64,000 nucleotides of DNA from Ptiloglossa arizonensis (taxonomy: Eukaryota > Arthropoda > Insecta > Hymenoptera > Colletidae): the NCBI RefSeq assembly GCF_051014685.1, contig NC_135056.1, positions 248,001-312,000 of the forward strand. Reading direction: 5' to 3'. The translations under genes were made by a program, and so were the position numbers. Numbering within the stretch: the first letter of the stretch is position 1; each line of letters opens with the position of its first letter. Of this stretch, positions 10,321 to 21,858 are shown piece by piece. The notes beneath the pieces are model-generated. The model was given only the letters and a program-made list of their open reading frames with translations. It had not been told where the DNA came from and did not search any database.

Positions 10321-10845
10321 CGAATAACTAGAACGGCCTAGGGGAAAACTATTCATACCGTTGTAATCGGGCGAGTTTCTACTTTCAGATGCGAGAGAAA
10401 TTTTGCGGATTGGTCAATCCGTTCGCGAGATATGGTAGTTTTGAGGAAAGAAACGCTTGAGAAACTCCAAATTTTCGCAGTTCTGATGCTCGAAACGAAT
10501 AACTAGAACGGTCTAGGGGAAAACTACTCATACCGTTGTAATCGAGCGAGTTTCTACTTTCAGGTGCAACAGAAACTTTGCGAATTGGAAAATCCGTTCG
10601 CGAGATATGGCAGTTTTGAGGTAAGAAACGCTTGAGAAACTCCAAATTTTCGCAGTTCTGATACTCGAAACGAATAACTAGAACGGTCTAGGGGAAAACT
10701 ACTCATACCGTTGTAATCGGGCGAGTTTCTACTTTCAGGTGCAACAGAAATTTTGCGAATTGGAAAATCCGTTCGCGAGATATGGCAGTTTTGAGGTAAG
10801 AAACGCTTGAGAGACTCCAAATTTTCGCAGTTCTGATGCTCGAAA
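10321..10845 (+). repeat. Three-monomer block B3, copy 2
   Basis: Repeats 8047-8571 with the same GATATGGTAG/GAGGAAAG monomer followed by two CAGGTGCAACAG monomers. Small differences are present: here the second monomer already has TTGGAAAATCC, where copy 1 has TTGGTCAATCC, and it reads ATCGAGCGAG near 10540. Confidence 0.85.
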
Positions 10846-11020
10846 CGAATAACTAGAACGGCCTAGGGGAAAACTACTCATACCGTTGTAATGGGGCGAG
10901 ATTCTACTTTCAGATGCGACTGAAACTTTGCTTATTGGTCAAACCGTTCGCGAGATATGGCAGTTTTGAGGTAAGAAACGCTTGAGAAACTCCAAATTTT
11001 CGCAGTTCTGATGCTCGAAA

Positions 11021-12070
11021 CGAATAACTAGAACGGCCTGCGGGAAAACTACTCATACCGTTGTAATGGGGCGAGTTTCTACTTTCAGATGCGACAGAAA
11101 CTTTGCGGATTTGTCAATCCGTTCGCGAGATGTGGCAGTTTTGAGGTAAGAAACGCTTGAGAAACTCCAAATTTTCGCAGTTCTGATGCTCGAATCGAAT
11201 AACTAGAACGGCCTAGGGGAAAACTACTCATACCGTTGTAATCGGGCGAGTTTCTACTTTCAGATGCGAGAGAAATTTTGCGGTTTGGTCAATCCGTTCG
11301 CGAGATATGGCAGTTTTGAGGTAAGAAACGCTTGAGAAACTCCAAATTTTCCGCAGTTCTGATGCTCGAAACGAATAACTAGAACGGCATAGGGGAAAAC
11401 TAATCATACCGTTGTAATGGGGCGAGTTTCTACTTTCAGATGCAACAGAAACTTTGCGGATTGGTCAATCGGTTCGCGAGATATGGCAGTTTTGAGGTAA
11501 GAAACGCTTGAGAAACTCCAAATTTTCGCAGTTCTGATGCTCGAAACGAATAACTAGAACGGCCTAGGGGAAAACTACTCATACCGTTGTAATGGGGCGA
11601 GATTCTACTTTCAGATGCGACTGAAACTTTGCGGATTGGTCAATCCGTTCGCGAGATATGGCAGTTTTGAGGTAAGAAACGCTTGCGAAACTCCAAATTT
11701 TCGCAGTTCTGATGCTCGAAACGAATAACGAGAACGGCCTAGGGGAAAACTACTCATACCATTGTAATCGGGCGAGCTTCTTCTTTCAGATGCAACTGAA
11801 ATTTTGCGGATTGGTCAATCCGTTCGCGAGATATGGCAGTTTTGAGGTAAGAAACGGTCGAGAAACTCCAAATTTCGCAGTTCTGATGCTCGAATCGAAT
11901 AACTAGAACGGCCTAGGGGAAAACTACTCATACCGTTGTAATCGGGCGAGTTTCTACTTTCAGATGCGACAGAAACTTTGCGGATTGGTCAATCCGTTCG
12001 CGAGATGTGGCAGTTTTGAGGTAAGAAACGCTTGAGAAACTCCAAATTTTCGCAGTTCTGATGCTCGAAT
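11021..12070 (+). repeat. Six-monomer tandem duplication, copy 1 (m8-m9-m10-m1-m2-m5)
   Basis: This 1050-bp unit begins with CCTGCGGG in the m8-type monomer and includes a 176-bp m9 with the extra C in ATTTTCCGC near 11350 and an m10 with GCATAGGGG. It ends with an m5-type GATGTGG monomer. An m7-type monomer precedes it at 10846. Confidence 0.9.
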
Positions 12071-13120
12071 CGAATAAATAGAACGGCCTGCGGGAAAACT
12101 ACTCATACCGTTGTAATGGGGCGAGTTTCTACTTTCAGATGCGACAGAAACTTTGCGGATTTGTCAATCCGTTCGCGAGATGTGGCAGTTTTGAGGTAAG
12201 AAACGCTTGAGAAACTCCAAATTTTCGCAGTTCTGATGCTCGAATCGAATAACTAGAACGGCCTAGGGGAAAACTACTCATACCGTTGTAATCGGGCGAG
12301 TTTCTACTTTCAGATGCGAGAGAAATTTTGCGGTTTGGTCAATCCGTTCGCGAGATATGGCAGTTTTGAGGTAAGAAACGCTTGAGAAACTCCAAATTTT
12401 CCGCAGTTCTGATGCTCGAAACGAATAACTAGAACGGCATAGGGGAAAACTAATCATACCGTTGTAATGGGGCGAGTTTCTACTTTCAGATGCAACAGAA
12501 ACTTTGCGGATTGGTCAATCGGTTCGCGAGATATGGCAGTTTTGAGGTAAGAAACGCTTGAGAAACTCCAAATTTTCGCAGTTCTGATGCTCGAAACGAA
12601 TAACTAGAACGGCCTAGGGGAAAACTACTCATACCGTTGTAATGGGGCGAGATTCTACTTTCAGATGCGACTGAAACTTTGCGGATTGGTCAATCCGTTC
12701 GCGAGATATGGCAGTTTTGAGGTAAGAAACGCTTGCGAAACTCCAAATTTTCGCAGTTCTGATGCTCGAAACGAATAACGAGAACGGCCTAGGGGAAAAC
12801 TACTCATACCATTGTAATCGGGCGAGCTTCTTCTTTCAGATGCAACTGAAATTTTGCGGATTGGTCAATCCGTTCGCGAGATATGGCAGTTTTGAGGTAA
12901 GAAACGGTCGAGAAACTCCAAATTTCGCAGTTCTGATGCTCGAATCGAATAACTAGAACGGCCTAGGGGAAAACTACTCATACCGTTGTAATCGGGCGAG
13001 TTTCTACTTTCAGATGCGACAGAAACTTTGCGGATTGGTCAATCCGTTCGCGAGATGTGGCAGTTTTGAGGTAAGAAACGCTTGAGAAACTCCAAATTTT
13101 CGCAGTTCTGATGCTCGAAT
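12071..13120 (+). repeat. Six-monomer tandem duplication, copy 2
   Basis: Repeats the previous unit at an offset of exactly 1050 bp, including the CCTGCGGG, ATTTTCCGC and GCATAGGGG markers. Its first monomer starts with AATAAATAG, the m6 signature, and then becomes m8. That marks the recombination junction within the first 25 bases of the monomer. The m6-type monomer 13121-13295 follows. Confidence 0.9.
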
Positions 13121-13295
13121 CGAATAAATAGAACGGCCTAGGGGAAAACTACTCATACCGTTGTAATGGGGCGAGTTTCTATTTTCAGATGCAACAGAAA
13201 CTTTGCGGATTGGTCAATCCGTTCGCGAGATATGGCAGTTTTGAGGTAAGAAACGCTTGAGAAACTCCAAACTTTCGCAGTTCTGATGCTCGAAA

Positions 13296-16200
13296 CGAAT
13301 AACTAGAACGGCCAAGGGGAAGACTACTCATACCGTTGTAATCGGGCGAGCTTCTACTTTCAGATGCAACAGAAATTTTGCGGATTGGTCAATCCGTTCG
13401 CGAGATATGGCAGTTTTAGGTAAGAAACGCTTGAGAAACTCCAAATTTTCGCAGTTCTGATGCTCGAAACGAATAACTAGGACGGCCTAGGGGAAAACTA
13501 CTCATACCGTTGTATTCGGGCGAGTTTCTATTTTCAGATGCGACAGAAACTTTGCGGATTGGTCAATCCGTTCGCGAGATATGGCAGTTTTGAGGTAAGA
13601 AACGCTTGAAAAACTCCAAATTTTCGCAGTTCTGATGCTCAAAACGAATAACGAGAACGGCCTAGGGGAAAACTACTCATACCATTGTAATCGGGCGAGC
13701 TTCTTCTTTCAGATGCAACTGAAATTTTGCGGATTGGTCAATCCGTTCGCGAGATATGGCAGTTTTGAGGTATGAAACGGTCGAGAAACTCCAAATTTCG
13801 CAGTTCTGATGCTCGAATCGAATAACTAGAACGGCCTAGGGGAAAACTACTCATACCGTTGTAATGGGGCGAGTTTCTACTTTCAGATGCGACAGAAACT
13901 TTGCGGATTGGTCAATCCGTTCGCGAGATGTGGCAGTTTTGAGGTAAAAAACGCTTGAGAAACTCCAAATTTTCGCAGTTCTGATGCTCGAATCGAATAA
14001 CTAGAACGGCCTAGGGGAAAACTACTCATACCGTTGTAATGGGGCGAGTTTCTATTTTCAGATGCAACAGAAACTTTGCGGATTGGTCAATCCGTTCGCG
14101 AGATATGGCAGTTTTGAGGTAAGAAACGCTTGAGAAACTCCAAACTTTCGCAGTTCTGATGCTCGAAACGAATAACTAGAACGGCCAAGGGGAAAACTAT
14201 TCATACCGTTGTAATCGGGCGAGTTTCTACTTTCAGATGCGAGAGAAATTTTGCGGATTGGTCAATCCGTTCGCGAGATATGGCAGTTTTGAGGAAAGAA
14301 ACGCTTGAGAAACTCCAAATTTTCGCAGTTCTGATGCTCGAAACGAATAACTAGAACGGCCTAGGGGAAGACTACTCATACCGTTGTAATGGGGCGAGTT
14401 TCTACTTTCAGATGCAACAGAAACTTTGCGGATTGGTCAATCGGTTCGCGAGATATGGCAGTTTTGAGGTAAGAAACGCTTGAGAAACTCCAAATTTTCG
14501 CAGTTCTGATACTCGAAACGAATAACTAGAACGGTCTAGGGGAAAACTACTCATACCATTGTAATCGGACGAGCTTCTACTTTCAGATGCAACAGAAATT
14601 TTGCGGATTGGTCAATCCGTTCGCGAGATATGGCAGTTTTGAAGTTAGAAACGCTTGAGAAACTCAAAATTTTCGCAGTTCTAATGCTCGAAACGAATAA
14701 CTAGAACGGCTTAAGGGAAAAATACTCATACCGTTGTAATCGGGCGAGTTTCTACTTTCAGATGCGACAGAAACTTTGCGGATTGGTCAATCCGTTCGCG
14801 AGATATGGCAGTTTTGAGGTAAGAAGCGCTTGCGAAACTCCAAATTTTCGCAGTTCTGATGCTCGAAACGAATAACGAGAACGGCCTAGGGGAAAACTAC
14901 TCATACCATTGTAATCGGGCGAGTTTCTACTTTCAGATGCAACAGAAATTTTGCGGATTGGTCAATCCGTTCGCGAGATATGGCAGTTTTAGGTAAGAAA
15001 CGCTTGAGAAACTCCAAATTTTCGCAGTTCTGATGCTCGAAACGAATAACTAGAACGGCCTAGGGGAAAACTACTCATACCGTTGTATTCGGGCGAGTTT
15101 CTACTTTCAGATGCGACAGAAACTTTGCGGATTGGTCAATCCGTTCGCGAGATATGGCAGTTTTGAGGTAAGAAACGCTTGAAAAACTCCAAATTTTCGC
15201 AGTTCTGATGCTCAAAACGAATAACGAGAACGGCCTAGGGGAAAACTACTCATACCATTGTAATTGGGCGAGCTTCTTCTTTCAGATGCAACTGAAATTT
15301 TGCGGATTGGTCAATCCGTTCGCGAGATATGGCAGTTTTGAGGTAAGAAACGCTTGAAAAACTCCAAATTTTCGCAGTTCTGATGCTCAAAACGAATAAC
15401 TAGAACGGCCTAGGGGAAAACTACTCATACCGTTGTATTCGGGCGAGTTTCTACTTTCAGATGCGACAGAAACTTTGCGGATTGGTCAATCCGTTCGCGA
15501 GATATGGCAGTTTTGAGGTAAGAAACGCTTGAGAAACTCCAAATTTTCGCAGTTCTGATGCTCGAAACGAATAACTAGAACGGCCTAGGGGAAAACTACT
15601 CATACCGTTGTATTCGGGCGAGTTTCTACTTTCAGATGCGACAGAAACTTTGCGGATTGGTCAATCCGTTCGCGAGATATGGCAGTTTTGAGGTAAGAAA
15701 CGCTTGAAAAACTCCAAATTTTCGCAGTTCTGATGCTCAAAACGAATAACGAGAACGGCCTAGGGGAAAACTACTCATACCATTGTAATCGGGCGAGCTT
15801 CTTCTTTCAGATGCAACTGAAATTTTGCGGATTGGTCAATCCGTTCGCGAGATATGGCAGTTTTGAGGTATGAAACGGTCGAGAAACTCCAAATTTCGCA
15901 GTTCTGATGCTCGAATCGAATAACTAGAACGGCCTAGGGGAAAACTACTCATACCGTTGTAATGGGGCGAGTTTCTACTTTCAGATGCGACAGAAACTTT
16001 GCGGATTGGTCAATCCGTTCGCGAGATATGGCAGTTTTGAGGTAAGAAACGCTTGAGAAACTCCAAATTTTCGCAGTTCTGATACTCGAAACGAATAACT
16101 AGAACGGTCTAGGGGAAAACTACTCATACCATTGTAATCGGACGAGCTTCTACTTTCAGATGCAACAGAAATTTTGCGGATTGGTCAATCCGTTCGCGAG

Positions 16201-16615
16201 ATATGGCAGTTTTGAAGTTAGAAACGCTTGAGAAACTCAAAATTTTCGCAGTTCTAATGCTCGAAACGAATAACTAGAACGGCTTAAGGGAAAAATACTC
16301 ATACCGTTGTAATCGGGCGAGTTTCTACTTTCAGATGCGACAGAAACTTTGCGGATTGGTCAATCCGTTCGCGAGATATGGCAGTTTTGAGGTAAGAAAC
16401 GCTTGCGAAACTCCAAATTTTCGCAGTTCTGATGCTCGAAACGAATAACGAGAACGGCCTAGGGGAAAACTACTCATACCATTGTAATCGGGCGAGCTTC
16501 TTCTTTCAGATGCAACTGAAATTTTGCGGATTGGTCAATCCGTTCGCGAGATATGGCAGTTTTGAGGTAAGAAACGGTCGAGAAACTCCAAATTTCGCAT
16601 TTCTGATGCTCGAAT
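13296..16615 (+). repeat. HOR C copy 1 (19 monomers)
   Basis: 3320 bp. Diagnostic markers in order: GTTTTAGG deletion monomer (13296), ACTAGGACGG (13481), CAAAACGAATAACGAG (about 13640), GAGGTATGAAACGG, GAGGTAAAAAACGC (about 13945), GATACTCG with TCTAGGGG, GAAGTTAG, TTCTAATGCTCG with CTTAAGGG, GAAGCGCTTGCG (about 14823), AATTGGGCGAG (about 15263), and an m2 marker with CGCATTTCTG. The same order recurs 5068 bp downstream. Confidence 0.88.
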
Positions 16616-18363
16616 CGAATAACTAGAACGGCCTAGGGGAAAACTACTCATACCGTTGTAATGGGGCGAGATTCTACTTTCAGATGCGACTGAAACTTTG
16701 CGGATTGGTCAATCCGTTCGCGAGATATGGCAGTTTTGAGGTAAGAAACGCTTGCGAAACTCCAAATTTTCGCAGTTCTGATGCTCGAAACGAATAACGA
16801 GAACGGCCTAGGGGAAAACTACTCATACCATTGTAATCGGGCGAGCTTCTTCTTTCAGATGCAACTGAAATTTTGCGGATTGGTCAATCCGTTCGCGAGA
16901 TATGGCAGTTTTGAGGTAAGAAACGGTCGAGAAACTCCAAATTTCGCAGTTCTGATGCTCGAATCGAATAACTAGAACGGCCTAGGGGAAAACTACTCAT
17001 ACCGTTGTAATGGGGCGAGTTTCTACTTTCAGATGCAACAGAAACTTGCGGATTGGTCAATCGGTTCGCGAGATATGGCAGTTTTGAGGTAAGAAACGCT
17101 TGAGAAACTCCAAATTTTCGCAGTTCTGATGCTCGAAACGAATAACTAGAACGGCCTAGGGGAAAACTACTCATACCGTTGTAATGGGGCGAGATTCTAC
17201 TTTCAGATGCGACTGAAACTTTGCTTATTGGTCAAACCGTTCGCGAGATATGGCAGTTTTGAGGTAAGAAACGCTTGAGAAACTCCAAATTTTCGCAGTT
17301 CTGATGCTCGAAACGAATAACTAGAACGGCCTGCGGGAAAACTACTCATACCGTTGTAATGGGGCGAGTTTCTACTTTCAGATGCGACAGAAACTTTGCG
17401 GATTTGTCAATCCGTTCGCGAGATGTGGCAGTTTTGAGGTAAGAAACGCTTGAGAAACTCCAAATTTTCGCAGTTCTGATGCTCGAATCGAATAACTAGA
17501 ACGGCCTAGGGGAAAACTACTCATACCGTTGTAATCGGGCGAGTTTCTACTTTCAGATGCGAGAGAAATTTTGCGGTTTGGTCAATCCGTTCGCGAGATA
17601 TGGCAGTTTTGAGGTAAGAAACGCTTGAGAAACTCCAAATTTTCCGCAGTTCTGATGCTCGAAACGAATAACTAGAACGGCATAGGGGAAAACTAATCAT
17701 ACCGTTGTAATGGGGCGAGTTTCTACTTTCAGATGCAACAGAAACTTTGCGGATTGGTCAATCGGTTCGCGAGATATGGCAGTTTTGAGGTAAGAAACGC
17801 TTGAGAAACTCCAAATTTTCGCAGTTCTGATGCTCGAAACGAATAACTAGAACGGCCTAGGGGAAAACTACTCATACCGTTGTAATGGGGCGAGATTCTA
17901 CTTTCAGATGCGACTGAAACTTTGCGGATTGGTCAATCCGTTCGCGAGATATGGCAGTTTTGAGGTAAGAAACGCTTGCGAAACTCCAAATTTTCGCAGT
18001 TCTGATGCTCGAAACGAATAACGAGAACGGCCTAGGGGAAAACTACTCATACCATTGTAATCGGGCGAGCTTCTTCTTTCAGATGCAACTGAAATTTTGC
18101 GGATTGGTCAATCCGTTCGCGAGATATGGCAGTTTTGAGGTAAGAAACGGTCGAGAAACTCCAAATTTCGCAGTTCTGATGCTCGAATCGAATAACTAGA
18201 ACGGCCTAGGGGAAAACTACTCATACCGTTGTAATCGGGCGAGTTTCTACTTTCAGATGCGACAGAAACTTTGCGGATTGGTCAATCCGTTCGCGAGATG
18301 TGGCAGTTTTGAGGTAAGAAACGCTTGAGAAACTCCAAATTTTCGCAGTTCTGATGCTCGAAT
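16616..18363 (+). repeat. Ten A-type monomers wedged between HOR C copies 1 and 2
   Basis: The order is m1, m2, m10, m7, m8, m9, m10, m1, m2, m5. From 17139 it matches 10846-12070 base for base as far as I can read, including CCTGCGGG, ATTTTCCGC and GCATAGGGG. The third monomer (16965) is 174 bp because of GAAACTTGCGG. This insert makes copies 1 and 2 of HOR C lie 5068 bp apart instead of about 3495 bp. Confidence 0.85.
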
Positions 18364-21300
18364 CGAATAAATAGAACGGCCTAGGGGAAAACTACTCATA
18401 CCGTTGTAATGGGGCGAGTTTCTATTTTCAGATGCAACAGAAATTTTGCGGATTGGTCAATCCGTTCGCGAGATATGGCAGTTTTAGGTAAGAAACGCTT
18501 GAGAAACTCCAAATTTTCGCAGTTCTGATGCTCGAAACGAATAACTAGGACGGCCTAGGGGAAAACTACTCATACCGTTGTATTCGGGCGAGTTTCTATT
18601 TTCAGATGCGACAGAAACTTTGCGGATTGGTCAATCCGTTCGCGAGATATGGCAGTTTTGAGGTAAGAAACGCTTGAAAAACTCCAAATTTTCGCAGTTC
18701 TGATGCTCAAAACGAATAACGAGAACGGCCTAGGGGAAAACTACTCATACCATTGTAATCGGGCGAGCTTCTTCTTTCAGATGCAACTGAAATTTTGCGG
18801 ATTGGTCAATCCGTTCGCGAGATATGGCAGTTTTGAGGTATGAAACGGTCGAGAAACTCCAAATTTCGCAGTTCTGATGCTCGAATCGAATAACTAGAAC
18901 GGCCTAGGGGAAAACTACTCATACCGTTGTAATGGGGCGAGTTTCTACTTTCAGATGCGACAGAAACTTTGCGGATTGGTCAATCCGTTCGCGAGATGTG
19001 GCAGTTTTGAGGTAAAAAACGCTTGAGAAACTCCAAATTTTCGCAGTTCTGATGCTCGAATCGAATAACTAGAACGGCCTAGGGGAAAACTACTCATACC
19101 GTTGTAATGGGGCGAGTTTCTATTTTCAGATGCAACAGAAACTTTGCGGATTGGTCAATCCGTTCGCGAGATATGGCAGTTTTGAGGTAAGAAACGCTTG
19201 AGAAACTCCAAACTTTCGCAGTTCTGATGCTCGAAACGAATAACTAGAACGGCCAAGGGGAAAACTATTCATACCGTTGTAATCGGGCGAGTTTCTACTT
19301 TCAGATGCGAGAGAAATTTTGCGGATTGGTCAATCCGTTCGCGAGATATGGCAGTTTTGAGGAAAGAAACGCTTGAGAAACTCCAAATTTTCGCAGTTCT
19401 GATGCTCGAAACGAATAACTAGAACGGCCTAGGGGAAGACTACTCATACCGTTGTAATGGGGCGAGTTTCTACTTTCAGATGCAACAGAAACTTTGCGGA
19501 TTGGTCAATCGGTTCGCGAGATATGGCAGTTTTGAGGTAAGAAACGCTTGAGAAACTCCAAATTTTCGCAGTTCTGATACTCGAAACGAATAACTAGAAC
19601 GGTCTAGGGGAAAACTACTCATACCATTGTAATCGGACGAGCTTCTACTTTCAGATGCAACAGAAATTTTGCGGATTGGTCAATCCGTTCGCGAGATATG
19701 GCAGTTTTGAAGTTAGAAACGCTTGAGAAACTCAAAATTTTCGCAGTTCTAATGCTCGAAACGAATAACTAGAACGGCTTAAGGGAAAAATACTCATACC
19801 GTTGTAATCGGGCGAGTTTCTACTTTCAGATGCGACAGAAACTTTGCGGATTGGTCAATCCGTTCGCGAGATATGGCAGTTTTGAGGTAAGAAGCGCTTG
19901 CGAAACTCCAAATTTTCGCAGTTCTGATGCTCGAAACGAATAACGAGAACGGCCTAGGGGAAAACTACTCATACCATTGTAATCGGGCGAGTTTCTACTT
20001 TCAGATGCAACAGAAATTTTGCGGATTGGTCAATCCGTTCGCGAGATATGGCAGTTTTAGGTAAGAAACGCTTGAGAAACTCCAAATTTTCGCAGTTCTG
20101 ATGCTCGAAACGAATAACTAGAACGGCCTAGGGGAAAACTACTCATACCGTTGTATTCGGGCGAGTTTCTACTTTCAGATGCGACAGAAACTTTGCGGAT
20201 TGGTCAATCCGTTCGCGAGATATGGCAGTTTTGAGGTAAGAAACGCTTGAAAAACTCCAAATTTTCGCAGTTCTGATGCTCAAAACGAATAACGAGAACG
20301 GACTAGGGGAAAACTACTCATACCATTGTAATTGGGCGAGCTTCTTCTTTCAGATGCAACTGAAATTTTGCGGATTGGTCAATCCGTTCGCGAGATATGG
20401 CAGTTTTGAGGTAAGAAACGCTTGAAAAACTCCAAATTTTCGCAGTTCTGATGCTCAAAACGAATAACTAGAACGGCCTAGGGGAAAACTACTCATACCG
20501 TTGTATTCGGGCGAGTTTCTACTTTCAGATGCGACAGAAACTTTGCGGATTGGTCAATCCGTTCGCGAGATATGGCAGTTTTGAGGTAAGAAACGCTTGA
20601 GAAACTCCAAATTTTCGCAGTTCTGATGCTCGAAACGAATAACTAGAACGGCCTAGGGGAAAACTACTCATACCGTTGTATTCGGGCGAGTTTCTACTTT
20701 CAGATGCGACAGAAACTTTGCGGATTGGTCAATCCGTTCGCGAGATATGGCAGTTTTGAGGTAAGAAACGCTTGAAAAACTCCAAATTTTCGCAGTTCTG
20801 ATGCTCAAAACGAATAACGAGAACGGCCTAGGGGAAAACTACTCATACCATTGTAATCGGGCGAGCTTCTTCTTTCAGATGCAACTGAAATTTTGCGGAT
20901 TGGTCAATCCGTTCGCGAGATATGGCAGTTTTGAGGTATGAAACGGTCGAGAAACTCCAAATTTCGCAGTTCTGATGCTCGAATCGAATAACTAGAACGG
21001 CCTAGGGGAAAACTACTCATACCGTTGTAATGGGGCGAGTTTCTACTTTCAGATGCGACAGAAACTTTGCGGATTGGTCAATCCGTTCGCGAGATGTGGC
21101 AGTTTTGAGGTAAGAAACGCTTGAGAAACTCCAAATTTTCGCAGTTCTGATACTCGAAACGAATAACTAGAACGGTCTAGGGGAAAACTACTCATACCAT
21201 TGTAATCGGACGAGCTTCTACTTTCAGATGCAACAGAAATTTTGCGGATTGGTCAATCCGTTCGCGAGATATGGCAGTTTTGAAGTTAGAAACGCTTGAG

Positions 21301-21858
21301 AAACTCAAAATTTTCGCAGTTCTAATGCTCGAAACGAATAACTAGAACGGCTTAAGGGAAAAATACTCATACCGTTGTAATCGGGCGAGTTTCTACTTTC
21401 AGATGCGACAGAAACTTTGCGGATTGGTCAATCCGTTCGCGAGATATGGCAGTTTTGAGGTAAGAAACGCTTGCGAAACTCCAAATTTTCGCAGTTCTGA
21501 TGCTCGAAACGAATAACGAGAACGGCCTAGGGGAAAACTACTCATACCATTGTAATCGGGCGAGCTTCTTCTTTCAGATGCAACTGAAATTTTGCGGATT
21601 GGTCAATCCGTTCGCGAGATATGGCAGTTTTGAGGTAAGAAACGGTCGAGAAACTCCAAATTTCGCATTTCTGATGCTCGAATCGAATAACTAGAACGGC
21701 CTAGGGGAAAACTACTCATACCGTTGTAATGGGGCGAGTTTCTATTTTCAGATGCAACTGAAATTTTGCGGATTGGTCAATCCGTTCGCGAGATATGGCA
21801 GTTTTGAGGTAAGAAACGCTTGAGAAACTCCAAACTTTCGCAGTTCTGATGCTCGAAA
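18364..21858 (+). repeat. HOR C copy 2 (20 monomers, 3495 bp)
   Basis: Contains the full marker series of copy 1, with ACTAGGACGG ending near 18553 and AATTGGGCGAG near 20331. The first monomer is a chimera: an m6-type front (AATAAATAG, CTATTTTCAG) joined near 18440 to the GCAACAG/GTTTTAGG rear of the copy 1 first monomer. The last monomer (21684-21858) is an m6-like spacer that separates it from copy 3. Confidence 0.88.
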
